A stretch of DNA of 64,000 nt from Calditrichota bacterium (GTDB lineage: Bacteria; CLD3), in contig QQUF01000033.1 of NCBI GenBank assembly GCA_008501735.1, positions 62,001 to 126,000 of the forward strand. Reading direction: 5' to 3'. Below, one piece after another: positions 9,625 through 17,834 of this stretch. The notes under the pieces are model-generated. The model did not search any database, was not told where the DNA came from, and saw only the letters and a program-made list of their open reading frames with translations. Each line of letters opens with the position of its first letter. Positions within the stretch are counted from its first letter, which is position 1. The position numbers were made by a program, and so were the translations under genes.

Positions 9625-11073
9625 TCAGATATCGTCTAAATCTAATTTCTTCGGTAAATCCACCATATCAACATTATCTAAATATTTTACTAATTGAGGA
9701 TCTTTTACAGATTTAAACCTATCCAAAATTTCAATTATTTTTTTGACAGACTTTTCCAATTTGAGAAATAGGTTTTGTTCTTTTGTGCTTAATTCTATTT
9801 CTATTGACTCTTTAAGTAATTCAATTATTCCAATAATTACTGTAATTGGCTGGTTTAACTCGTGATTTGCTGTCACAACAGTTGCGAGGAATGTAGCCTT
9901 TCTTTCTGACTCAATTAACTGTTTCTGCATTTGTTTTAGTTTATTATTTGCCGATAAAAGTTCTACATTTTTGAATCTATATAACTCTGTTTCATACTTT
10001 TTTTGTATCTCAATTGATTTAATGTGAAAAATTTCATTTCTAAATTTAGTTTGTAATTCTAAAATCTTCTTTGATGATTCTTCGCTTAAAATTTCATCCT
10101 TAATTTCTGAATAAACTCTTTGATTCTCATATGCTAGTTCAAATTCTTTACTCTTAGCATAAACCTTTGATAACAAATAAGTTATATCCTTTAAAGTAAT
10201 TTTGTTTTTCAGTTCTTCTGCTATTTTTAAAGCAATTTGTAAGTTCTCGATAGCTTTTTCATAATTGCCTAGTTCGAAATAAGTATTTCCAATTATTTTG
10301 TAAGACTCTAAAATTCCAGTTTTAATATTATTTTTTTTATAAAAAGATAAAGCAAAATTTGAATTTGAAATCGCTAATAAATACTCTTTTTTTGCTAAAT
10401 GTAATGAACCTAATTTATTTAAAGAACTTGCTATTCCCTTAGAGTCATCTAATTTTTCTTTAATTTTGAGAGCTTTGTTATAAGCCTCAAAAGATTTTTC
10501 ATATTCTTTTAAGGCTAAAAATATATTTCCAATATTATCTAAGGTATATGTTATTAATCTTTTTTCGTCAACCTCCTTGAAACATTCTTTTGCTTCTTTG
10601 TAGTATTTAATCGCTTCTTCTAGTCTATTAATTTTTTTATAAATCACACCTATATTATTAAATGCTATTCCAATTTGCCTTTTATCTTGAGTTTCTTTAC
10701 AAATACTTAAAATGCGAAAATTTAATTCTAAGGTTCTCTCAAAATTTCCCAACTTAAAATAATAATCACTAATACAATTAATACTTTTAACTAAATTCTT
10801 TTTATCATTTAATCTTTTAAAAATTTTATAAGCTCTTAAGAAATATTTTAATGCTTCATATATATTCCCTTTTTCCACAAAAAGAATCCCAATGCAAATA
10901 TTACTTTTCCCCTCTCCAACTTTAAAATTAATCTTTTCTGAATCGGTTTTTGCTTTTTCAAAATAAAGTTGACTTTTATCAAAATCGCATGACTTTTGAT
11001 ACTCTTTGCCTTTTTGAATGAGCTCTTCAACTTCACTAAATTTATCAGAATTAATGTCTGTTTTGATTTTCAA
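9625..11073 (-). CDS. TPR protein ending in a HisKA-like histidine phosphoacceptor domain, no kinase ATPase domain
   Basis: The 482-residue product starts MKIKTDINSDKFSEVEEL and has no signal peptide, so it is probably cytoplasmic. From about residue 15 to 320 it holds about seven TPR repeats of the type GxxYxxLGNYEKAIENLQIALKIAE. A coiled coil (about 330-400) then leads into the H-box-like ANHELNQPITVIIGIIELL, with the candidate phosphoacceptor His near residue 403, and a second dimerisation helix. It stops at LDLDDI with no N, G1 or G2 boxes of a HATPase_c domain. The next gene starts 87 nt further on, so the kinase domain is not merely frameshifted away. It could be a phosphotransfer or scaffold partner for another kinase. 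A CRP/FNR-like palindrome lies 90 nt upstream. Confidence 0.75.
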   Translation of the reverse strand: MKIKTDINSDKFSEVEELIQKGKEYQKSCDFDKSQLYFEKAKTDSEKINFKVGEGKSNICIGILFVEKGNIYEALKYFLRAYKIFKRLNDKKNLVKSINCISDYYFKLGNFERTLELNFRILSICKETQDKRQIGIAFNNIGVIYKKINRLEEAIKYYKEAKECFKEVDEKRLITYTLDNIGNIFLALKEYEKSFEAYNKALKIKEKLDDSKGIASSLNKLGSLHLAKKEYLLAISNSNFALSFYKKNNIKTGILESYKIIGNTYFELGNYEKAIENLQIALKIAEELKNKITLKDITYLLSKVYAKSKEFELAYENQRVYSEIKDEILSEESSKKILELQTKFRNEIFHIKSIEIQKKYETELYRFKNVELLSANNKLKQMQKQLIESERKATFLATVVTANHELNQPITVIIGIIELLKESIEIELSTKEQNLFLKLEKSVKKIIEILDRFKSVKDPQLVKYLDNVDMVDLPKKLDLDDI

Positions 11074-11163
11074 TTTCAGTTTCTTTATTAAAAATTATTG
11101 TTATGTTTAGAAACAAATTAATGTTCAAATAAATTTCTGAAATTATCAAAAAAACTTCGTCAA

Positions 11164-11175
11164 TGACCTAAATCA
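11164..11175. promoter_or_regulatory. CRP/FNR-family-like palindrome upstream of the TPR-HisKA gene
   Basis: TGA-CCTAAA-TCA fits the TGA-N6-TCA half-site arrangement bound by CRP/FNR proteins, and the flanks (ATGA...TCACAT) extend it. It lies about 90 nt upstream of the minus-strand start at 11073. A stronger relative is at 17719-17732. The call rests on the pattern alone. Confidence 0.4.
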
Positions 11176-11195
11176 CATAATTTTACCTTTCATAA

Positions 11196-14100
11196 CTACT
11201 CAACAGTTACAACATAAAACCATTTCCCACTACTTACCGCACCAAAATCTGTAAAATTTAAATTCGTGGTTTGCCCGATTGGTGTTAACCCTGAAACATC
11301 GGTAATCGGTATTGATTCTCTATAAATTTTATAATTCGTTCCGCCACTAACAGCTGACCAATTCAAACTTATGTCGTTTCCATTCTCTATAATTTGTAAA
11401 TCTGTAATTGCAGGTAAAACCCCTGAACTTACAGTTATGTAATCCACTCTTAAAGTGTCATCAGAATTTGCTCCATTGAAAACTGCGAGACGAACCGAGT
11501 AAGTTCCTGCACTTGTGTAAATATGAGTAGGATTTTGAGTAGAATCGTCAACAACTCCATCGTTATCAAAATCCCATTGCCAAGTTTGAATTTGTTCAGG
11601 AAAGGAAAACGATAAATCCGTAAAATCAACACTCAAAGGAGCATTTCCACTTTGAACATTGCTTATAAAGTTTGCTTCCAAAGGAATTGGCAAATCATTA
11701 AAAGTTACTAAATCTAAAGTCTGCAAAGTCTGAGTTTCGTCTAAAATTAGTTGTCTATTTCCAATCGAATCTTCCCAGACAGTTGTTCCGGTACTCGTCA
11801 AGTAAATAAATTTGTATTCCTGTTGAATATCAGCACAAACTGGAAAATTATAAGTCCCTGCAAAAATGTCATCTGTAAGCTGTGTAAGCTGAAAATCAAA
11901 AACGTCCCAATTATTAAATGTTCCAACTACATAAGAACTTAATACATTGTCCTGAACTCCTCCAAGGTGAACTTGAAAATAAATATCAGAGGTTTGAGCA
12001 GTTTTCAAAATTGCCGAGTCATCAAAAATCACTTCATCTAAAACAGTGTCTCCGTTTGCTTCACTTAGTTGTAAAATCCTGTTCTGAATACCATTTTCCC
12101 ACTGAATCGTAGAGTCTCCGTCAGCGTAGAAAATAAATTTATACTCCTGACTTTTCGTATCACCAACTTGGAATTGATGAATTCCTTCAAAAACTAAATC
12201 TGAATTAGAATCCGTTAAAGTCATCGAATTGTTCAGCCAATCGGTAAAACTTCCAACAACTTTTACACTATCTAAAGTCGCATCGCAAAAATTATACAAA
12301 TTCACTTTAAATGTTGCGTTAATATTTTGCGTCAAAACATCACCAAAACTTGCCAAATCCAAAGTTTGTGAGTTGTTCAAGTCGTCAATCGTAAAACTTC
12401 GATTTCCAGTGTTTTCCCAAAAAATATCCGTTCCGTCAGAATAAGTAAATTTAAAATTTTGGACTTTCTCACTACAACTAGGAAAATTTAAAGTCAAATC
12501 GTAAATATTACCGCTCACCAAATTCATTTCCAAGCTATCGGCTTGCCAATTAGCAAAATCACCTGTTACAAAAATATTTGTAAAACCGCTTTGAATCGAA
12601 CTCACATCAACTTGAAAAGTAACGTCTACTCCTTGAGTAGTTACGTTTGTCGGCGGAATTTCATTGAAGAAAACTGTTGCCAAAGTCGTGTCAGAATTTG
12701 AATCGTCAATCGAAAGTAAACGGTTTCCGATTTCATCTTCCCAATGAATTTCAATTGTAGAATCCGAGTAGTAAACAAATTTAAATTCTTGTTCAGAAGT
12801 GTCTCCAATACTAAAAGTGTGAGAAATTTCATAAATATTATCGTTGTTCAAATCTTCCATTTTTATCGGAGAAACTGGCCAATTTGTGAAAGTTCCAACT
12901 AACTTCACGCTGTCAATCTGAACAGCACACAAAGCACTTAAATCAACTGAAAAATCAACTTCAACATTTTGCGAAATTCCACCTTGTTGGCTTGCGGCGA
13001 TGTAGTTTACTTTTGTCAAAGTATCGCTCAAAGTTCCGTCTGAAACGATTAAAGTAACGTCATAATTTCCGACTGTGTTAAACGCGAAATTTGGATTTTT
13101 ATCGGTTTTGTCAATTGTTCCGTCTGAATCGAAATCCCATTCCCAACTTGTTATCGGACTTGCTCCGTCAACCGAAAGGTCAACGAAATCAACGCTTAAA
13201 GGAACATTTCCACTCAAAGGAGTTGCGGAAAATCCTGCTTGCGGACTAATCGGCAAATTGTTGAAAGTAACTAAATCCAAAGTTTGAGTTGTGTCAGAGT
13301 CGTTAATTTGTAAGTTTCTGTTTGAGATTTGAGTTTCCCAAACAAAGTCTGTTCCGTTGTGATAAACGAATTTGTAATCTTGTTCTCCGTCTGAACATTC
13401 AGCAAAGAAATTGCTTCCTCCGTAAACGGTACCACTAATTTGTTCTAATTTCAAACCTGTTGGATTCCACCCGAAAAACTCACCAGTAACAAAAACCGAG
13501 TCAACATTTTCAGTAACAACACTCAAATCAACTTGAAAAGTAACTTCTACGCCTTGAGAAATTGAACTTGAGTAAGTGTCGTTAAAGAAAATGGTGTTTA
13601 AAGTAGAATCTGCAACTGTTTCGTCTAAAGTTAAAATTCTGTTAGCAACTGATTCCCAGTTCGGACTTGCGTTTCCATTCAAAAAATTAATAAACTTAAA
13701 TTCTTGGTTTACAACCGTTCCTGCAACAAAAAGATAACTTCCTGTAAAAATCAAATCTCCGTCAGAATCGGTTAATTCCAAGGCATTTGCACCTGAGTTC
13801 CAGCCTGTGAAAGTTCCAGTTGCTTTTACAGAATCAATTTGGTCGTTGCAAAAAGCACTCAAGTCAACTTGGAATGTAACCAAAACATCTTGGTCAACTC
13901 CGTCCAAAGCAACGTCAATGTGGTTATTTTTCGTTTCGGTCAAAGTTGTTGCTCCGTCTGAAACAGTTAGCGAAACCGTGTAAGAACCTTGTGAATTGTA
14001 AATGTAAGTTGCAGTTTGCCCTGTTGCATCGGTTGTTCCGTTTCCGTCAAAATCCCAGTTCCAAGACTGAATCGGATTTGCTCCGGCTTTTGCAAGGCTT

Positions 14101-17100
14101 ACAAAATTTACTTCCAAAGGCAAATTCCCAGAAGTTGGATTTGCACTAAAATCAACTGTTAAAGCACTTCCACTCGCTAAATCAGGAAATCCGTCGTTGT
14201 TTCCGTCAACCGTAAAAAGTGTTGAATTGTCAATTGTCGGTAAAAATGAAGTTGTGTTTGAAGGTGCAGAATCGCCACCAAGATTGTTTTGTGAAGCCAA
14301 AGAAACTGCAAGGCGGATTTCCGCTCCTGCTTCAACGATTCCATCTCCAAGTCCATAAAGTGCGTTCCAAGGAATTGCAATTTCTGTTCCTGTTAGGCTT
14401 CCAGTTAGAAAAGTTCTTGAAAGTGCATCAACAGAACTTGTTGAAATTGCCGATTCAATTTTCCAGAAATCACCATTCCCGCCAGCGTAAGAACCAAACT
14501 GAAAATCAGCTTTCATCAACGAATTTGCACTAAAAATTGCATTTCTATCCCAAACGTCAATGCTTGAAAGATTTGTTTGTCCGTTCAATCCATTTGGGTC
14601 AGTGTCCAAGTAAAGAATCCAAGAAATATTTGTTCCGACTGAGCCGTCAATTCCTAGGTAAAGGTAAAGCGAATCCCAATCCATAAAAACTGTTTCGATT
14701 TCATTACTAACTCCCCAAAACGAATCGTTGTTCGGGTCGTCTATTAAAACATTTGTAGAGTCCCATTCGTTTGCTTCAAAAAAACCATCAATCGTTTTCG
14801 TGTAGCCTTCAAGTTTATTCACTAAGTAGTAGTCAAAATGATAAAATCTCTCGTTTCCATTTCCAAAATTATTTGTAAAAGAATTCCAATCGGCAACCAT
14901 TCTTAAATCAGCAAAATTGGCATTTTCCAAACTGTCTTGAATCGCTTGGTCAAGCTGAATTCTTAGAAGATTTGTGTTTGAAGTAGTTAGTAAAGTTGCG
15001 TTAGAGAAGTTAAAATCGATTTGGCTGTCAAAATCCAAATCCATTCCGACATTGGTTAAATCAACTGTTGAAACATTAATTTGGTCGTCAAAATTTAAAA
15101 TTAGAATTCCTGTTTCAGAGAAGTAGTCGGTGGTTGTAAGTTTTGGTCTGTTTACAAGCTGATTTGCAAGATTGTCCAAATCAGGCGAAGTCAAGCCGTT
15201 TGGTTGTGCGTAACCTCCGTAAAGATAAAATTCAAAATCTCCGTTTCCTTGAATTTCGTCTCCTTCAATTAAAGTTGTGCTAAAAGTCGAAGAATGACTT
15301 GCTCCGCCACTTCCTACAACGTAAGCAGCTGTTGCATTTGTGCCAGTTTTTCTTTGTCCAAAGTAAGAACTTGAAGGCGAAAAAATCCTTTCCAAACCTT
15401 GTGCATCCCAAGTCAAAGCAACAAAATCAGGTGAAAATCCACTTTTAATGTAGGCTTGTCCAGGAGTATTGTAATTCACTCGTAAATAAGGTTCACCTTC
15501 AGCAAGTCGGATTCGTTTTTCCATTCCATCTTTAAAAAGTGTGAATTGAACCGCTGTACCACTACTTTCATCAACATTCCAACCGTAAGACTCATTCACC
15601 CAATTTGAATTTCCGTTCACGTAAGAGTCTGAAAGTCCTGCAATATGGTTAGCATCATTGAAATCTCCGTCTGTTCCTTCCCAATAAGTGTGGTCATTTC
15701 CAATAATCGGATAAGCGTAATCAGAACCTTTTCCAAACATCCAACAAAGTCTTCCTCCTGTTGCCTCAAAAACTGCAAAAACTCTGTCGTTATGAATTAC
15801 CATTTCATCTAAACCATCTTGGTCAATGTCAGAAGTAAAACAACCGTTTGTGTTTGTGTACCAACCAGCAGCCCATTTTGAGGCTTCTGCGTAAACGTTT
15901 GCATTTTTAATGTGTCCTGAATATTTGTGAATCCAACCTGAAATTGGTTGACCAAGTCCGTCGTGCCAAGCTGTTTCGTGAATGTTAATCATAAATGTGT
16001 ACCAACCAGCTTCCGAAATCGAATTTTGTGCAGAACTCATCAAATTATTGTAAGTATTCCACCAAACAGTTCCGTAATTCCACTTTGGAAAATGGTAATC
16101 AGAATGACTTTCAGTACTTGCCCAATCTGTGTACCAAGAGTTATTATTTCCACCGTAACCGTTTGTTCCACCAATTAAGTCATAAGTTCCGTTGTTAAGA
16201 GTAACTCCTGTTCCGTCGAATTGCCCAGATGAAATTGCACTTGAAAGTTTCCAAGCTCCTTGCCAAGATGAATTTGCAGAGAGTTGTTGATTGAGCCATT
16301 CAAAATTTTCAACTCCAGAAGAAATTCCTTGTCCTGAAACTTCTGCTAAAACTTCCCAATCTGTTCCATAAACTGTAATTCCGTTTGCACCAGTTGAAAG
16401 AATTGTGTTCCAAGCTTGACCTGCATCGTAGTTTACATTTCCAGTAAAAGTGTTGTCAATAGGAATCACACGAAGGTTAATTCCGTTGTTGTTGCTCATC
16501 CAATGAATTTTATGATTGTCTGCTCCGGGAAGATGAATGTAATCGTCAAGAACAACTGCATCAATTCCGTTTTGAGTCCAATTATCACCAAGCCAAGTAT
16601 CAGAAATTCCAGCTTCAGGATAATTTCCTCCTGAAAGCCAAACTCTTTCGGGAACCCAAGCAATAGAAGGGTTGTAGTTGTAAACAAAATCAACTAAATC
16701 GTGCTGAGTTTTCACAGATTTTGAATTTACGTTGTCAGGTAAAAAAGGCATAATGTGTTGACCGTAAGCAGAAGACATTATTTCCGCCCAACCTTGTTGG
16801 CCACCTTGTTCAAGCCAATCATTAAAACTTGGGTCGTGCCATTCTGCTGCCGTAATCAAAGTTCCTGACATATGATAATTTGCAGGAATTCCGTAAGTTT
16901 GAGAAATTGCCATTAATTCGTCAAATCCATTTCCGGAATTATTCGGGTAAGTTGTTCCTCCATCAGTTCCTCTAAAAACATCAGTGTATGTCAAACCTTG
17001 ATTTCCGTGAAGCACAAAGGCACAATGTCCTGTTTGATTCGAGATTTCATTTGAGCCTTTGAGGCTGTCAATCGGTTTTCCGTTTTGTTCGCTGATGACT

Positions 17101-17639
17101 AAGTATTCGATTGGAAAAGTTGTCTCTTCATCAAAAATGTTTTCAGAATATTTTTCAAGTTCAGATTTTAGTTGTTCTGAGTGCGGAATTGCAAGTTCTA
17201 CAAAATTAAATTCTCTTGTGATTTCGGTTTGAATAAATTCGTCTTTTATGAAATTTCTAAAAGTTCCCTTTTCTGTGGAAAATTCAATTACTTCGTCAAA
17301 GTAGAAGTCTTCATTTTGAACTTTAGTTTCTCTTGAAGTAGTGTAAGAAAGATAAACTTTAAATTTTGTGTTTCGGGTTTCAAAAAACTCTTCTTTTTTA
17401 TCCATCGATTGTAAAAGGAAAGAACCGATTCTTACTTTTAAGAATTCAGGTTCTAAATCTGTGTAAAGTGTTAACAAATCAGCAGATGGAGTTTTACGAA
17501 TTTCATCTGTTTCAACTGCTAAATCTGCTTTTTTGAAATGCTTTAGTTCGTATGATTTTGGATTTCCTAACTCAATTTTATTTTGAGCAAAAATATTTGT
17601 AAAAATCAAAAGTGTAAGTAGCGATAATTTTATTTTCAT
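11196..17639 (-). CDS. Giant secreted GH57-like alpha-glucan hydrolase with PKD and CBM20-like arrays
   Basis: The 2147-residue product begins with a signal peptide (MKIKLSLLTLLIFTNIFA). Residues about 200-600 resemble a GH57 (beta/alpha)7 barrel: HGNQ at 211, WVPERVW with candidate nucleophile Glu331, and YGTDWE with candidate acid/base Asp427. The usual first motif HQP is replaced by HGN. Residues about 950-1150 look like a DOMON/glucodextranase-C-like sandwich (LYLGIDG, WDRNAIF). PKD domains with W-x-WDFD follow at about 1160-1240, 1465-1550 and 1985-2070. Six CBM20-like starch-binding sandwiches (FQVDLS...GTFTGW) are interleaved, and a final fibronectin III domain (NYKIYRES) closes the protein. 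It likely degrades alpha-glucans outside the cell. There is no T9SS tail. The start is supported by the signal peptide. Confidence 0.8.
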   Translation of the reverse strand: MKIKLSLLTLLIFTNIFAQNKIELGNPKSYELKHFKKADLAVETDEIRKTPSADLLTLYTDLEPEFLKVRIGSFLLQSMDKKEEFFETRNTKFKVYLSYTTSRETKVQNEDFYFDEVIEFSTEKGTFRNFIKDEFIQTEITREFNFVELAIPHSEQLKSELEKYSENIFDEETTFPIEYLVISEQNGKPIDSLKGSNEISNQTGHCAFVLHGNQGLTYTDVFRGTDGGTTYPNNSGNGFDELMAISQTYGIPANYHMSGTLITAAEWHDPSFNDWLEQGGQQGWAEIMSSAYGQHIMPFLPDNVNSKSVKTQHDLVDFVYNYNPSIAWVPERVWLSGGNYPEAGISDTWLGDNWTQNGIDAVVLDDYIHLPGADNHKIHWMSNNNGINLRVIPIDNTFTGNVNYDAGQAWNTILSTGANGITVYGTDWEVLAEVSGQGISSGVENFEWLNQQLSANSSWQGAWKLSSAISSGQFDGTGVTLNNGTYDLIGGTNGYGGNNNSWYTDWASTESHSDYHFPKWNYGTVWWNTYNNLMSSAQNSISEAGWYTFMINIHETAWHDGLGQPISGWIHKYSGHIKNANVYAEASKWAAGWYTNTNGCFTSDIDQDGLDEMVIHNDRVFAVFEATGGRLCWMFGKGSDYAYPIIGNDHTYWEGTDGDFNDANHIAGLSDSYVNGNSNWVNESYGWNVDESSGTAVQFTLFKDGMEKRIRLAEGEPYLRVNYNTPGQAYIKSGFSPDFVALTWDAQGLERIFSPSSSYFGQRKTGTNATAAYVVGSGGASHSSTFSTTLIEGDEIQGNGDFEFYLYGGYAQPNGLTSPDLDNLANQLVNRPKLTTTDYFSETGILILNFDDQINVSTVDLTNVGMDLDFDSQIDFNFSNATLLTTSNTNLLRIQLDQAIQDSLENANFADLRMVADWNSFTNNFGNGNERFYHFDYYLVNKLEGYTKTIDGFFEANEWDSTNVLIDDPNNDSFWGVSNEIETVFMDWDSLYLYLGIDGSVGTNISWILYLDTDPNGLNGQTNLSSIDVWDRNAIFSANSLMKADFQFGSYAGGNGDFWKIESAISTSSVDALSRTFLTGSLTGTEIAIPWNALYGLGDGIVEAGAEIRLAVSLASQNNLGGDSAPSNTTSFLPTIDNSTLFTVDGNNDGFPDLASGSALTVDFSANPTSGNLPLEVNFVSLAKAGANPIQSWNWDFDGNGTTDATGQTATYIYNSQGSYTVSLTVSDGATTLTETKNNHIDVALDGVDQDVLVTFQVDLSAFCNDQIDSVKATGTFTGWNSGANALELTDSDGDLIFTGSYLFVAGTVVNQEFKFINFLNGNASPNWESVANRILTLDETVADSTLNTIFFNDTYSSSISQGVEVTFQVDLSVVTENVDSVFVTGEFFGWNPTGLKLEQISGTVYGGSNFFAECSDGEQDYKFVYHNGTDFVWETQISNRNLQINDSDTTQTLDLVTFNNLPISPQAGFSATPLSGNVPLSVDFVDLSVDGASPITSWEWDFDSDGTIDKTDKNPNFAFNTVGNYDVTLIVSDGTLSDTLTKVNYIAASQQGGISQNVEVDFSVDLSALCAVQIDSVKLVGTFTNWPVSPIKMEDLNNDNIYEISHTFSIGDTSEQEFKFVYYSDSTIEIHWEDEIGNRLLSIDDSNSDTTLATVFFNEIPPTNVTTQGVDVTFQVDVSSIQSGFTNIFVTGDFANWQADSLEMNLVSGNIYDLTLNFPSCSEKVQNFKFTYSDGTDIFWENTGNRSFTIDDLNNSQTLDLASFGDVLTQNINATFKVNLYNFCDATLDSVKVVGSFTDWLNNSMTLTDSNSDLVFEGIHQFQVGDTKSQEYKFIFYADGDSTIQWENGIQNRILQLSEANGDTVLDEVIFDDSAILKTAQTSDIYFQVHLGGVQDNVLSSYVVGTFNNWDVFDFQLTQLTDDIFAGTYNFPVCADIQQEYKFIYLTSTGTTVWEDSIGNRQLILDETQTLQTLDLVTFNDLPIPLEANFISNVQSGNAPLSVDFTDLSFSFPEQIQTWQWDFDNDGVVDDSTQNPTHIYTSAGTYSVRLAVFNGANSDDTLRVDYITVSSGVLPAITDLQIIENGNDISLNWSAVSGGTNYKIYRESIPITDVSGLTPIGQTTNLNFTDFGAVSSGKWFYVVTVE
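11690..13900 (-). repeat. Three A-B pairs of CBM20-like repeats within the GH57-like gene
   Basis: Six sandwiches of about 100 residues alternate between two subtypes. Subtype A has (F/L)C..(Q/T)(I/L)DSVK..G(T/S)FT.W, then LTDSD or NNDN, then EFKF or EYKF. Subtype B has a C-bearing NF..C or NFP.C strand, YKF or FKF, W(E)x(S/T)xxNR and QTLDLV(T)FND. The order is A1-B1-PKD-A2-B2-A3-B3-PKD. This pattern implies that a two-domain unit was duplicated twice. Confidence 0.75.
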
Positions 17640-17718
17640 TGCTTTGCCTATTAAAGATGTTCAAATTTAAGTAGGCATAATTTAAAACTAATTCTTAAGA
17701 TTGTTAAGTCAAAAAGAA

Positions 17719-17732
17719 GTGATTTAAATCAC
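17719..17732. promoter_or_regulatory. Perfect 14-bp CRP/FNR-like palindrome between divergent secreted-protein genes
   Basis: GTGATTTAAATCAC is a perfect palindrome. With its 3' A it reads AGTGA-N6-TCACA, one base from the enterobacterial CRP consensus TGTGA-N6-TCACA. It lies 80 nt upstream of the GH57-like start at 17639 (-) and 103 nt upstream of the ATG at 17835 (+), so it could control either or both genes. Confidence 0.5.
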
Positions 17733-17834
17733 ATTGAAAAAAGTATCGGCAATTAAATTTCTAAAGTTCTTTAATATTTTGGCAAAACCCCACTTTGTCA
17801 AAATTTGTTCTTTCCAAAATGTGAGGTAAGTAAG

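Noticed and set aside
17805-17834. TTG start of the CARDB/MAM cargo protein
   Set aside because: GAGGT is correctly spaced for ATG 17835, and the extra ten residues are polar and spoil the signal peptide.
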